A stretch of DNA of 64,000 bases. Source: Platycnemis pennipes. Lineage: Eukaryota > Arthropoda > Insecta > Odonata > Platycnemididae. The stretch covers positions 122,532,133 through 122,596,132 of the forward strand of contig OW121853.1 in the NCBI GenBank assembly GCA_933228895.1. Direction: 5' to 3'. The translations under genes were made by a program, and so were the position numbers. Below the pieces are notes generated by a model that saw only the letters and a list, made by a program, of their open reading frames with translations, ran no database searches and was not told the origin of the DNA. This document shows, one piece after another, positions 1 through 11,839 of this stretch (within the stretch, counting starts at the first letter, position 1; every line of letters starts with the position of its first letter).

Positions 1-300
1 AGGGATGGAGGAACGGGGGATGAGTCACGCGATCGGAGACTTCGTGCAGAAAACAAAAAGCACGACGCCCTTGTAACGCGGAGCGGGTCGTTTCCTCTCT
101 TTGTTTCCAACTCCTTTCGCGGGTTTTTGGGCGAGGTCGCGAGGGAACGGCTTCGCGAACAAATGACTCTCGCGTGCGCGCACACACGAACACGCACGGC
201 ACTATCCCCGCCCGAAAGGAACCGTCCGCGGTTTCGGAAAAATGCACGGCGTTACCGTGTCCGTCGCAATCTGCGCATGCGCAACTTGTTCTCGGGACGA
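1..300. other. GC/CpG-rich patch at window edge
   Basis: The first 300 bases are clearly richer in G+C and CpG (many cgcg, gcgcgc and cacg words) than the AT-rich DNA that follows, and change abruptly at about 300 to an ATATATAT stretch. Such patches can mark a promoter or first exon of a gene lying to the left, but no convincing start codon, splice site or recognisable protein is visible here. Confidence 0.3.
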
Positions 301-2462
301 ATATAATATATATATTGATAATATTTTATTGCTCCAGCAAGTTATAATAATACAAAAAATGATACAACAAGAATTTTGGAGTTTTAGGTGAACCCTAAGG
401 CTTTTGCCTGTTGCTGGGTTCAACTTCAAATTACACATACAGCAATACTGGCTTACATGCTCATAAAACAAATGTCACCAATTGAACATAAAATAACACT
501 GTTACAAGAAATTACTTATAGTATTATGGAACTTTTTATATGGACAATACAATTACAGTTATAGGTTGCTTTAAGGCATTACAACAAAGGATAAATATTT
601 AGAACAAATACTAGATTACCTCTATATTTATGTATTCTCTCGTGAATAGCCAGATTTTCACTTGCTTCAAGAAAGTTTTGAAGTGTATGGTATCTCGGAT
701 ACTCTGTAGCTATTGAAAAGTTTTGGCCCCAAGTAAAGAAAGCATCTTTTGAATTGGGATGTATTTGGTTTGGGTACAACGTAAGAAATGTTAGTCCTCA
801 GGTTATAAGAGTGAGGCTTATCCAAGACTTTAGGGTCATTTCCACTACTACACTATAACAGCGCGTGAAAGCGAGTGCACGGCAGCTCTCGCGGCGACTC
901 GATCCCGATCTCTCCAGACATTTCCGTCTTCACGTCTAATACGTGTAGCACACAATTCTTGGCTTCCACGACGAGAATCCAGCAAGCATTACACACAACT
1001 CTCCCCAGGAAGTCTTTTACAAGGGCAGAAAATACAGGGTCACGATCACGGATCTTCGTAACGCACGATTTCGCGCTATCGACATTTTCCCAACAGCGCT
1101 CAGAAGAGCGAAATCTTGATCTTTGAAACGCGCGCGATCACCTCACCGGTATATTTTAATCACGTTGAGGGCAGCGAAGATGTGACGCCCTTCTTCAAAT
1201 TCAGTCCGCTCCTCCCCACCACTAATCTTAATTGGCATGGAAGGCCGTTATGCCTCTTCTACACGTCCGCCTGCGCTCAGCGTATTTGGCTCAGCCTGAA
1301 CGTTGAGCCGCCTTCCTTTCTGCACGAAGCACTTAAATCGACGCTTCGCCATCTGGTGCCGAAGTTTACAAATGACATTGTAAACACTCAACATGACTGG
1401 CATAGATGATTATTGAGAGAATGAGATAATTCTACTGGTATATTATCACTTTTTATTACCTTCGGTACTTTCCGGAACCTTTACCCCGTTTCCTTCCATT
1501 GGCTTGAGAATCTATTTATCCATGTTTTAAACAGCAACCGCGTTTCGCGCCACACGAGTTGTTTAATCCGAACAAAAACAAAACGTATTACTTAAGCTGG
1601 GGTCCCGAGGCTTGCTGAGCCAACCCCTCGGCTGAACAATGGTGGCTCCTGGCTTCTAGAGAAGTTTTCGTGGTAGTTAACGAAAGCGACAACGCAGAAG
1701 TACGGACCATGACCCCGCCAATGTTTCCGCCTTTCATCGTGTCGTTAGGGACCGACGTAACATTTACTTAAGACGATGGTGTGCATAATGTCAATCCCGG
1801 ACCCTCGGGAGCAAATACAGCTCGACAGGAGAAGAGAGAAAGGGCGCTGAGATTTCATCATCACCAGACGGGCGATCACCAACACTGCTGCCTGAAACTT
1901 GTTTGAGTGCCTCCATCAGTGGTAGACGTCAAGGCTGGAAGACTGTTTCACTCGATAAATCATCTCGAGGGCAGCGTAAACTTCGTCAATGCTCGTAAAA
2001 CCCGAGCAGCTCGCACTTACAGTCAGAATAGTCGAGCAAAGAGGGGCGATGACGCGGGTGGATTCTCATTTATTTTTAGGAGCCATATCCACCACAACGC
2101 CAGCGATTCAATTCGAGGGCGAATGGAGGAAATCCAGACGCCCTCATCTACGCGCCTCCCGGCTGTACCGAAGCGTGGCTACTTTGGTACATATTTGCGT
2201 TATCCTCCGGTTCAACGAACGCACGCAAACGACAACTGGGTAACTTTTTCTATTATTATTTTTTTATTATCTTGATCCAAAGTTTCTAACCTCTGGAGTG
2301 CATATTTTAAATCGTTCGACTTTAAAATGACGCAAAGTATTTTTCCTCATCAATTAGAAATGATAGAAAACATTCAGCGGCTCGAATACGCGACGGCAAC
2401 CTATTGCATACCGGTAAATTATACGTGTGACGTGACGCTCTTTCCTCTGCCTGTCACTACTG
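301..2462. other. No supported gene
   Basis: Mixed-composition intergenic or intronic DNA. Short open frames exist on both strands but none resembles a protein family, and none has convincing splice sites. I see no tandem or inverted repeat of note. Confidence 0.5.
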
Positions 2463-3531
2463 TCGGCGCAGAAATTATGCGCACTCGAGTTTGAATACGA
2501 ATAATAAATTAACAGCTATGCATACTGAAAAAGTAATCACATCGTAATTTTCCTAATTTCATTCTGCGTTATTGGATAGCAGACTTAAATTTTTAAAACG
2601 CATTTTCAAATTTTTTACAACGTTTTTAACGTAAAAAGTGCCGGTTTTAGACAGTGTTCGAGCGAAGCGTCGAATATGATGACTCGTAAATCAATAATAT
2701 GGCGTTGAATTGCAACTAAAGTTTGAAGAATGGTAGATATATATGTTTTCCATGCACTCTGTAAGTTTCCAGGGTATAAAGTTAATAGAAAAAAGTTGTG
2801 ATCAATTTTATAAAAAGTTAGCATTTCAAAACTGGGGTGTCGTAGAATTTCGTTCTTGGTCGTTTTATAATCCACATGTCCTGAACGTATCCAATACGTA
2901 ATTTTCTAATATTTCAACACATGCGTTTAATTTAAATCGTTTGGTATTTATACTGGCGAAAGCTAGCTCCCTCGGTAAGGCAATACTGCATGGCTTAAAC
3001 CACGCCGCCGGTCGCTTGCCAAGGGAGCTTGCTTTCGCCAGTGTAAATACCAATCGATTTAAATTAAACGCAAATGTTGAAATATTAGACAATTACATAT
3101 TGGATACGTTCATGGCATGTGGATTATAAAACGACCAAGAGCGAAATTCTACGACACCCCAGTTTCGAAATGCTAACTTTTTATAAAATTGATAACAACA
3201 TTTCTTCTGTTAAAGTGCCGGTGACTGGAAACTTACAGAGTGCATGGAAAACATATACATCTATCATTTTTCAAACTTTAGTTGCAATTGAACGCCATAT
3301 TATTGATTTACGAGTCATCAAATTCGGCGCTACGCTCGAACACCGTCTAAAACCGGCACTTTTTACGTTAAAACCGTTGTAAAAATATTGAAAATGCGTT
3401 GTAAAAATTTAAGTCTGCTACTGAATAACGCAGAATGAAATAAGAAAAATTACGGTGTGATTAGTTTTTCTGTAGGTCCAGCTGTTAATTTATTATTCGT
3501 ATTCAAACTCGAGTGCACATAATTTCTGCGC
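2463..3531. mobile_element. Foldback element, ~515-bp inverted arms, 38-bp loop
   Basis: The sequence from 2463 to about 2978 is repeated in reverse complement from about 3017 to 3531 with scattered mismatches. Only about 38 bases lie between the arms, so the whole unit is nearly a perfect snap-back. Outer ends match as ACTGTSGGCGCAGAAATTAT. Each arm carries the same open frame reading away from the centre (2875 to 2615 on minus, 3119 to 3382 on plus), about 87 residues beginning MDYKTTK. I do not recognise this protein. The arms suggest a foldback DNA transposon or a snap-back copy of a longer element. No clear target duplication could be fixed. Confidence 0.75.
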
Positions 3532-5100
3532 CCACAGTGTTGCGGACGCTTCCAAGCAGACGGTGCACTCCGTTAAAGCTTATTAACTACTATCAAAGGT
3601 ATTCAGTTAAATTATTACGATTAACTTTTATTTATTTAATTTAAATTATTTAATCAGTTGATTGTTTTGAAATCCCTTAGCTAAGCGCACCGTCAAGTTG
3701 GCCCATAGTCCAACGAACTGCACGCCATGCTTCGCAGTAGCATAGGAGTCCCCGAGCAGGATGCCCTGGAGACTATAATATAACGACTATTAATACCAAG
3801 TTCAACGGAGGAAACTTTTTGATATTTGATAGTTTTCATAGGTTATCATTGATACATATCCATTAGAGCTGAGGGGCTCTGAATTGCAATGATAAGTTCA
3901 CGAGAAGAATATTTCCTATGCCTCGCAACGTAAACTATGTACATTAGGGTGGGCCAAAAAAAGGTTTTTTTCCGGATCAAATTTGCCCTACGCGGGAAAC
4001 TTGTGTACTGATATCAGGATCTTGCATGCCAATTTTTTTCGAAATCGGATAATATTAACCACTACCGCCCGAGCTCTAAAGTTTAAAATGTTTCGAAAAT
4101 TCAGGCGAAAATGGGAAGCAAACGGTTATGGAGAATAATTTGTTGCAAATACTGGAATATTGGTAAACATCAACGATAGATACAAATTTCCAGATTAAAA
4201 AACTGAAATTTGAAGTTTATTTGACAAAATCTATGGCTTATAAGATGTCTAAGAATAAACAACAAATTTAGAGTACATGCAACCCGAACAACACAAGAAA
4301 TTTTACAGGCTCCAAGTATCATTTTAAATAGATCCCTTTTGGGAGCCGTATTTGGGATAAATTAATAATTTTTCGAATGCAGTTCCTTTATAAATGTCTC
4401 AGTCGTCATTTGGCTATAAATAATACTTTAAAACAGACGAAAAAGCGGTACGTAACATGTACATTGTACATGTTACGTCAGCAACAAGGCAGCGCATCCC
4501 ACCATTTCTGAGCTATTTCTACTAAACTTAAAATTAACATTTAATTTCCTAGTAAACTGGGGATTCTCAATCCAAATATTATTCTTAAAATGAATACATT
4601 TATAGTGGGTCACGAATCGCTATTAATGAATTCTGCTTTCTTCGAAGAAGGAAACTAAGCCTATTGTAAACGACCGCATTTTTACGAGCTTTTTGAACTT
4701 CACTCACCGACCCCAGTTCATTTTCTGCCGACGCGGTGCTTTCATCGGTGCTATGCCACGCCATCTCGCGGTCATAAAGGCACCGCCGTCATCCTCCTCA
4801 ACGTCGGATAATGGCGTCGCTCCCATCATCTCAATCGTATCCTGCCGCGCGAGATTACCTCCAGCCCCACCCAACCAAAGGCTCTACACCCCCGGCTCGC
4901 CACTCCGATCCAGGAGCTCCTCTGCGAGCGATTTCCACCTCCGCCGTTCAGCTGGCTCGAAACAACTAGACGCCATCATCTACTCGCATTCCACGGTCAA
5001 GATAGAATCACAATATTCACAAGAAAACCGGGTCCTATTATCACGAATCAAAATACAACACCTTAAGAACAGAAGATATTTACAATGCTTTCAGTGTTTG
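3532..5100. other. No supported gene; AT-rich
   Basis: AT-rich DNA. The phrase TAGGGTGGGCCAAAAAAA near 3945 looks like a transposon end, but I found no matching inverted partner. A 140-codon open frame at 4693-5115 (plus) is Ser/Arg/Pro-rich at its start and matches no family I know. Confidence 0.4.
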
Positions 5101-5109
5101 CTAGGAAAA

Positions 5110-7113
5110 TATTAAACATGAAGTTGTCAACGGAGGTTAAAGCAGTTTTTGGAAATTTTAGAGAAATAATAAGTATAGTGGCCATATCCCTGAAGTACTT
5201 ATACTAAATGGTTGTGAATTTACCTCACGAAGAGAAAAAGTTAATGCATTTAAAGAATATTTTCACCATCATGACTAGTCAACATTCCTAGAATTGGTTT
5301 GACGCAGCTCTCCACTCGATTCTTCTATCGGCCAACCTTTTCATCGTGACGTAATTCTTCTCTTTTACATCCCTCACAACCTGTTCCATGTATCTCATAG
5401 GAGGCCTGCCTTTTCCAATTATCCCGTTCACGTTTCCCTCGACGATAGTATTCATCAGGCCATCGTGTCTCAAGGTATGGTTAAGTTGTCCCTTCTTCTT
5501 TTTAGGGTTTTCAGCAAACTTCTCTTTTCTCCTACTCTTCTTAGGACTTCCTCGTTACTTACTCGGTCGATACATTTAATCTTCAGCATTCTTCTGTAGC
5601 ACCACATTTCGAATGCTTCCACCCTTTTCTTCTCCGCTGCTCTCATCGTCCATGCCTCACTGCCGTAAAGAAACATGCTCCAGATGTATGTTCTGATGAA
5701 CTGTTTCCTTACTTCTATGCTTGTATTTCCTGCTGTAAGTAGATTCTTCTTTTGATAGAATGCCCTCTTTCCCTGGGCTATTCTACTGACTATTTCTTTC
5801 TTGCTTCGTCCATAGTTGGTTACTCGGTTTCCAAGGTAACAGAACTCTTTCACCTCTTCACATTTTTGTTTTCCTAAAGAATATTTTATGTCTGTTTGTG
5901 TGACTCAAGTAAACCCCTCTAAGAAGGAGTGTGTTAGTGAAAGCCTTGCCCAAAGTAATGATAATATAATTATTAACAGTATTAGCATGGATGAAGAGCT
6001 TGAAGCAATTCAAAGTTTAGATGCCAAAAAGTCTATTGGTCCAGACAATGTCCATATATATATTGTGAAAGGCTGTAAAGAGATTTTAGCTCAACCTTTA
6101 TGTCAATTGTTTAATAATTCTTTAAAAAGTGGAGTATTTCCCACAAAATGGAAAACTGCCAAGGTGTGTCCCATTTTCAAAAAGGGAGAACGAAACGACA
6201 TTAAAAATTATAGACTTATAAATATATTTTCTGTTTTCTCAAAAATATATGTGGGTATTTTACGTAAGCGTATTAACTTTCTCATAAAAAATCAGTTAAG
6301 TGATACACAACACGGCTTTGTAGCTAATAGGTCAGTAATGACCGACCTGACTATCCTAACTGATAACGTATTGGATTCCATGGATAGCGGTTCTCAGGTG
6401 GATGGAATATACCTTGACTTTGAAACAACACTGACATTGTCACTGTACAATACAACATACTACTAAGCAAACTGAAAAGTATTGATATTACGGGTTCGGT
6501 GTTAACCCTGTTGTGTTCATTTCTATACGAAAGAAAGCAGTATGTAGTCTATCGAAACTCAGTATGTGTCTCTACTATCAAATATCCTGTTATGTCTGGT
6601 GTGCCACAAGGTTCGAACCTGGGTCCACTTCTTTTTTTAATCTTTGTGAAAGACTTGCCGATATTTATTCATCACTCTAGATGTTAAATGTTTACAGACG
6701 GTGTAAAAATATATAAAAAGGTGAACAACTTTCATCATTGTCTCCAGATTCAATCAGATTTAAACAGTCTGGTCACCTAGTCTTATGAAGATGGTTTATT
6801 TTTTAATGTTGATAAATGTTTTGTTTTGTCTTTTTCACGGAGAAAAAATGTAATTATCGAATACATTTACCACATGGTAGGGTCCAAATTGAATAGGACA
6901 AATGAATTGAAGGACTTAGGGGTCGCCTTTGATAGCAAAATGTATTTTACGAGTCATGCTCGAGGATGCTCGCGCAGTCGAGTTTTCACATACTCGTGCC
7001 GTGTTGTTAGCGGTACGGGACTGAATAACAATGAGGAAAGACAAAAGATCAAGACAAGAAAATTAGGCAGGATACCATATAACAGAAGGGATTATAGTTT
7101 TTTTTACAGCTAG
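5110..7113 (+). pseudogene. LINE-C: Jockey/CR1-type non-LTR reverse transcriptase, broken
   Basis: Relic of a non-LTR retrotransposon ORF2. Upstream codons at about 5200-5263 read NGCEFTSREKKVNAFKEYF in the frame that resumes at 5888. From 5888 the RT domain follows: KSIGPDNVH, PLCQLFNNSLKSGVFPTKWK and CPIFKKGERNDIKNYR (RT blocks 0-2), then HGFVANRSV, and the block MSGVPQGSNLGPLLFLIF at 6590-6650. The catalytic FADD-type box is degraded to FTDG near 6690. Stops and frameshifts near 6466, 6690 and 6780 make it non-functional. The frame is split by a LINE-B copy (5264-5874) with an exact target duplication, so the ORF was continuous before that event. The family (Jockey versus CR1) is inferred from motif style only. 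Confidence 0.85.
5264..5874 (-). mobile_element. LINE-B copy, 5'-truncated, nested in LINE-C
   Basis: C-terminal part of the LINE-B (RTE/BovB-like) ORF on the minus strand: EFCYLGNRVTNYGRSKKEIV, then the LYGSEAWTMR segment, FEMWCYRRMLKIKCIDRVSN, NEEVLRRVGEKRSLLKTLKR and RPPMRYMEQVVRDVKEKNY, ending in ASNQF at about 5290. A frameshift near 5470 breaks the frame. The insertion is flanked by a perfect 13-bp direct repeat, TAAAGAATATTTT, at 5251-5263 and 5875-5887. The 3' tail (left end on this strand) is a short CATCATG remnant of the family's triplet tail. This is a clean target-primed insertion of about 611 bp. Confidence 0.92.
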
Positions 7114-7625
7114 GAAGCTACCGCACAACACGCTAGGATGTCTGCAATGCACCTACTAATTCTGTCAAAATGCCGCCTATTATTGCTTGCAATTAACATT
7201 GATTTTATAACCTAATTTTAATTCTACACATTCTTTAAAATACCAACATTAGTATTATTTTTCATGTTTTCACAGCAAGAAGTTTGCAGGAAATTATAGT
7301 AAATTAGAGGTTAAAAGGAATGGAATTAAGGTGTAGGAAGGAAAGGGCTTGTGAACCATGGGAGAGGATCTGAATAAAAGGGTTGACTCGCAGCTGGCCT
7401 TTGCATCAATCAGGGGTGGATGGGATCAGGAAAAACCACTGCGTCCGTAAAGAGACGTAATGCAAGAATGAAGTCCTCGAAAATGGCTTTCACTAGAGAC
7501 ACAAAATAGCAAAGACAGTTTATAAACGTAAACTTATTTACAACTTAAAACCTTTTATTAGTCATTAATTCTCACGATTGAAATAAACACACGTCTCATG
7601 CAACAATAAACATTTCTTCTTCGTG
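7114..7625. other. No supported feature
   Basis: AT-rich sequence between LINE-C and the next hairpin. I see no coding or repeat signal. Confidence 0.5.
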
Positions 7626-7745
7626 GTGTCAGAAAAACTTAACTTTGTATTTTTCACACTTTTATTGAGAAACCCTACCGGTTTGGACACGGGAGTTCAC
7701 ACTCAATAAAAGTTTGAAAAATACAAAGTTAAGTTTTTCTGACAC
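7626..7745. repeat. Snap-back hairpin, 44-bp arms
   Basis: Bases 7626-7669 and 7702-7745 are reverse complements with one mismatch, separated by a 32-base spacer containing ACCGG. The right arm begins CTCAATAAAAG, so an AATAAA-like word sits at the arm boundary. The same arrangement occurs in the hairpins at 41047-41255 and 55616-55720. The size suggests a small snap-back retroposed unit rather than a typical MITE. No target duplication was found. Confidence 0.7.
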
Positions 7746-7993
7746 TATCTCAATTTTTCACAAAGTAACGCCTTATTCTACTCAATATATCTTCTTCGTG
7801 GGTTATTTAAAACGTCTTAATGGGGGCATTCTCGTTTCGTTACGTTATTGTCAAAAAGGATCTGGTGTTTTAACTTAAATTATTAACAACCAACTTACTT
7901 TCGATGAAAACTGAGTAAGCTATGCCGAAAGTCAGTAAAAATTCGTATCCACTGATACTTTACTTATCGCTTCAGCCTTTGTATTACCTATAA

Positions 7994-9933
7994 CACTGTT
8001 CTGCAAAAAAAAAGTTCAAAAAATGCTCGGCTACAATTTAGGGTGTTTCTGGCTAATTTTGGGTCGCTGAATCCGAAAATGACCTCCGTTTTTTTCTATC
8101 ACCCTCCATTTTTACGAGCAACCCCTAAATTGGGGAAACCAACCCCGTATCCAAACTTATCGCTTTTCAAGGGACTTTTACTAATGTTATCTGCTTCTGA
8201 TTTTAAAAAATGACGTTTTGAGGCTATCAGGGTCATGAAAGAGACAAACTTGACTGGGGTTGAAAATATTTAGGGGGTGAAAATCGAAAAAAACCTTAAA
8301 AAACCATTGAAATAACCATTTTTCTTCACTTTTTATTGCATATGATATGGTAGCTTATAGAAAAGTTTTTAAGGGATGAATACACTGTTCACCTCCCCCC
8401 TTTTGTAAAGGATTAATATTACATAAAATATAAGAGGGGAAGGGGGGTATATGAGGTGGTATAAAAAGCTGCCACAAAAATCTGGACACAAATCAGATTT
8501 GTCAAAATATTATTGTAACAGCGTTTGGGGGCTCATCATTTGACTTCGTTGTCCTCCTTACTTTTAAAGTAAGAGCTGAGACCTTTCCAATTAATACATT
8601 GGGAAACATTGGGAAATACATTGTAAAAGTTACTCACCACATGTTTTGACACGCTTGGACACGTTGTAACGTGTCTTCATGTGTCTTGGCAGTCGCACTT
8701 GCTGACGTTTATCTATGAAATAAACCAGTGGTCTATTCAGTACGTCACTCTCTTTCGTGCATGTCGGGTTATAATCTTCAAAGTTATTTCTTTATTTTTC
8801 TAGTGGTGTGTTCGATTTAGCGTGTTATTTTGCGAGCTATAAAGTTGTTTTCTCGCGATCATGCCGCGATCTTGCAAAAATCATCCCAATTAATTTTGTT
8901 ACATCTGTGGGGATTTAACGTTTAAAGACCAAAGGAAAGCGATGACTGCAATTGTGCGGAAATCTTATGAAATTTATTTCGGGTGTACAATTGGTGACCA
9001 AGACAAATCGTGGGCCCCTAAATTCTGTTGCAGTGGTTGTCATAGAAGTTTTTGTGAATGGTTAAACGGGGGAAATCGTTCCCTAAATATCGGAGTGCCA
9101 ATGGTTTGGCGTGAACCCACTTGCCATTTAACAGATTGCTATTTTTGCCAAACCGACACTATGGGGTTTTCAAAAGACTCGTCGAAGACAAGTTTAAAGG
9201 TTAAGTGAAAAAGATACGCTGGCAAATGGACACCGAGTATGTTGGGAGATTTCTGTTGGGCACGCATCATCAGAGAAGTTCCAGAGGAGCAGTACAAAAG
9301 GAAACGAACAACCCATTAGGTAAAATTATATAGCTTCACTATTTTTTTACATTGCTTTAAGGATTTTTACTTAGAAAAAATCACTGAATTGTTTTCTTAC
9401 TTCACAAGTACGTAATCTATAAACAAATTTAATTTTTGTATCAATATTTTTGAGGCAGTTCTTTATACCACCTCATATACCCCCCCTTCCCCTCTTATAT
9501 TTTACGTTATATTAATCCTTTACAAAAGGGGGGAGGTGAACGGTGTATTCATCCCTTAAAAACTTTTCTATAAGCTACCATATCATATGCAATAAAAAGT
9601 GAAGAAAAATGGTTATTTCAATGGTTTTTTAAGGTTTTTTTCGATTTTCACCCCCTAAATATTTTCAACCCCAGTCAAGTTTGTCTCTTTCATGACCCTG
9701 ATAGCCTCAAAACGTCATTTTTTAAAATCAGAAGCAGATAACATTAGTAAAAGTCCCTTGAAAAGCGATAAGTTTGGATACGGGGTTGGTTTCCCCAATT
9801 TAGGGGTTGCTCGTAAAATGGAGGGTGATAGAAAAAAACGGAGGTCATTTTCGGATTCAGCGACCCAAAATTAGCCAGAAACACCCTAAATTGTAGCCGA
9901 GCATTTTTTGAACTTTTTTTTTGCAGAACAGTG
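7994..9933. mobile_element. CACTG...CAGTG DNA transposon with ~480-bp TIRs
   Basis: The left arm (7994 to about 8475) and right arm (about 9452 to 9933) are near-identical reverse complements. The outer ends read CACTGTTCTGCAAAAAAAAA, and the element is flanked by TAA on both sides (7991-7993 and 9934-9936). CACTG/CAGTG termini with a 3-bp target duplication fit the CMC (CACTA/Mirage/Chapaev) group; that assignment is inference. The roughly 1 kb interior has no visible transposase but carries a Cys-rich coding fragment (8861-9319). Arm identity is high apart from a few indels, implying recent insertion or gene conversion. Confidence 0.85.
8861..9319 (+). pseudogene. Cys-rich (zinc-binding-like) protein carried by the CACTG element, broken
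   Basis: From the ATG at 8861 the frame reads MPRSCKNHPN, one TAA stop at 8891, then FCYICGDLTFKDQRKA, YFGCTIGDQDKSWAPKFCC, SGC, VPMVWREPTCHLTDCYFC, and stops at 9208. In another frame, 9239-9319, MLGDFCWARIIREVPEEQYK follows, ending CATTAG|GTAAAA, a plausible splice donor. Paired cysteines (CxxC, CCxxC, CxxC) suggest metal binding. The pattern WAP...CC, then VPMVWREP...H..DCYFC, then LGDFCW resembles a large family of uncharacterised, repeat-associated arthropod proteins as I remember them, which I could not check. The function is unknown. One stop and one frame change make this copy inactive. It lies entirely between the inverted repeats, so it is cargo or a transposon-encoded accessory gene. 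Confidence 0.6.
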
Positions 9934-10061
9934 TAATTAGAGAAAGGGATGTTGACAAAAGAAATAGTATACATGATGTACACATCTAGCATGAGTGGCC
10001 GGCAGGCGATTCGAGAGAGAGAGCGTTCGCCGGCGCCAATGGCAGCGGCGCCACAATGGAG

Positions 10062-10400
10062 GGGGGGATCGGGTTGGTGTGGTGGCTAAAGTAATGGCTT
10101 CCCATCCCGAGGTCCCGAGTTCGATTCCTGGCAGTGGCGGATTTTTTTCAGTGGAAAACCGGTCCCCACTTGAGTGCCTAGTGGAGGGCATTTGAAGTGC
10201 AGTACTCCGTCCGTCGGATGGGACGTTAAGCCGTGATCCCCATGGCGCCTTTCGTTAAGAGTAGGCTAATGCCGACGCCGGCTTTCTCTCCACCCTTCCT
10301 CAGCTCCCTGAAAACTCCTACCATTACCCAATTATCCACCTTTCCAAAATGGCGCATACGACCTCAGCTATCGGTCGCCTCCCCTGAAAAACCAACCAGC
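10062..10400 (+). mobile_element. tRNA-derived SINE (SINE-T), copy 1
   Basis: The head contains a Pol III A-box-like segment (GGTGTGGTGGCTAAAGT, about 10076) and a B box (GAGTTCGATTCC, about 10118), followed by a body with ATGGGACGTTAAG and TTCGTTAAGAGTAGGCTAAT. The end matches the inverted copy at 11840-12180 through CGGTCGCCTC. The length is about 340 bp. Two copies of the same structure in one window, in opposite orientation, support a dispersed family. Confidence 0.85.
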
Positions 10401-10739
10401 CTCAACGGAGGGAATGGACGGGGGGTGGGTGACGGAGAGATTCTTTTCATCGACACGCTGTTGCCAACGCACAGGAGAGCGGAGCGAAGGCCCACAATTC
10501 AACAGCGTCCCACAGGATGGTCGACTGGCGCACAGGAATCCCAATCGACGCAACGATATATCGCCCATCGCATTCCGAACGAAGAATCTCGGCGACCACC
10601 GGAAACGGACGAAATCCACGCATCCTCAACCCATAGGGGACATGTTAATATTATTCCGCACCCCCTTAAATCCATCGAGGCACCCATTATCGCTTCGCTT
10701 CATGCAATGATAGTCTTCGCCATTCGATTAAACCAGAAA

Positions 10740-11264
10740 AATGGGGTCGTTTACCATACTTTTTATTGCCGAATCTGATAGTTTGTTCAATAAAAAGACC
10801 CGTATTTTTCCGTTTTTTGATCCGTCAATTATTTCTCGAGTTATAAGCAGCGAAAAACTGATGTTTTTAACCCTTTCGGAGAAGTGGGCGTGGTGCAACC
10901 TCGACTTCGTCCAATCACAACTGAGCCCGCGAAGCTACTTCGCCTTATCGCAATGGGGGGGGGACACAGCTGACTCGGCCAATGGGAGCGATTGCAACAG
11001 GATCTGTGCGAGCAGACCTTCCGAGAACCCCCCTCCAATTCCTTCCCATAAGAGCAGTCAAGGACGGGAGGAAAATGACGTCAATGATATGATATATAAA
11101 GCAGCTTTTTCGGTGGGCATCACCTTTTGCTTATTTTAAATTTTGATTTATGAGTGAATGGTTGTGGTTAGTAGATTAATTTTTTCAATAAACTCTTTTT
11201 TCGTTTCCATCTAACGATTTCGTGTACAAAATTTCGATTTCGGTTCCGAGTAAACGCCCCCATT
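10740..11264 (+). mobile_element. TIR family M copy 1 (~525 bp)
   Basis: Starts AATGGGGTCGTTTAC and ends GTAAACGCCCCCATT, a 15-bp terminal inverted repeat with one mismatch. The body is shared with the copies at 17463, 18469, 50080, 52634 and 54005. It contains two CCAAT words (CCAATCACAA near 10912, GCCAATGGGAGC near 10979), ATGACGTCAATG (CRE-like, near 11075) and ATATATAAAGC (TATA-like, near 11092), and CAATAAACTC near 11187. No clear target duplication. No coding capacity is supported. Confidence 0.85.
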
Positions 11265-11839
11265 AGGAAAATATAATCTAAACTCACGCTTTTCTTCTGA
11301 CGAAACGCCTATTTTGCAGACAGTGTCGCCTAGCCATATGATAGGAAACTACTACCCTCCACCGCAATAACTTTCTTTACACCTTTCCTTCTTAAATGCC
11401 TCCGCTTCCCAAGTCTGGCAATAAAACTCTCACTTATTCCATTCTTCTCCAAGCTGCGCCAACAGTGTTTAATGTCACTTCACCCAAGGATTGTATTTTT
11501 CATTGCGATTAGATGGCATCTTTTCAATCTCTTTACCCGTAAAAATTGGCGCTCCTTTCAGACGTTTTTATTACCTTTTAACTTTACCGATGAATAAAGA
11601 ATATAAGAGAAAATATCTTTCACTTTCAAATTGGTTTCATTTTTAAAATGCATTCGTAACTTACCAATTTAATACAATGAAGGTTGAGATTTTGAAATTA
11701 CCCATTAACTAACGCAGGATGCTACACGCCAACGGGTTTTTTTCTCAAACAAATTTATTCTCTATTTCTTCTACGTCAAAAGACGAAATTACGATCGCCT
11801 TTTTCCCTATTCCACTCGTAAGATTCATTGGTAAATTCT

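Noticed and set aside
2865..3129. Overlapping sense and antisense proteins at the centre of the foldback
   Set aside because: The two frames are simply the same sequence read from the two palindrome arms.
3945..4620. Transposon starting TAGGGTGGGCCAAAAAAA
   Set aside because: No inverted partner or duplication found, so ends cannot be defined.
4693..5115. 140-codon open frame as a host gene
   Set aside because: Composition is biased (Ser/Arg/Pro), no recognisable domain, and the frame overlaps the start of LINE-C sequence; probably chance.
9692..9992. Open frames in the right arm of the CACTG element
   Set aside because: The same bases form the inverted repeat arm, and the mirrored frames in the left arm are not preserved.
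10740..11264. Family M as solo LTRs (TGGGG...CCCCA)
   Set aside because: TG/CA ends and promoter-like words fit, but no 4-6 bp direct repeat flanks any copy and no internal LTR-retrotransposon sequence was seen; the inverted ends extend to AAT...ATT.
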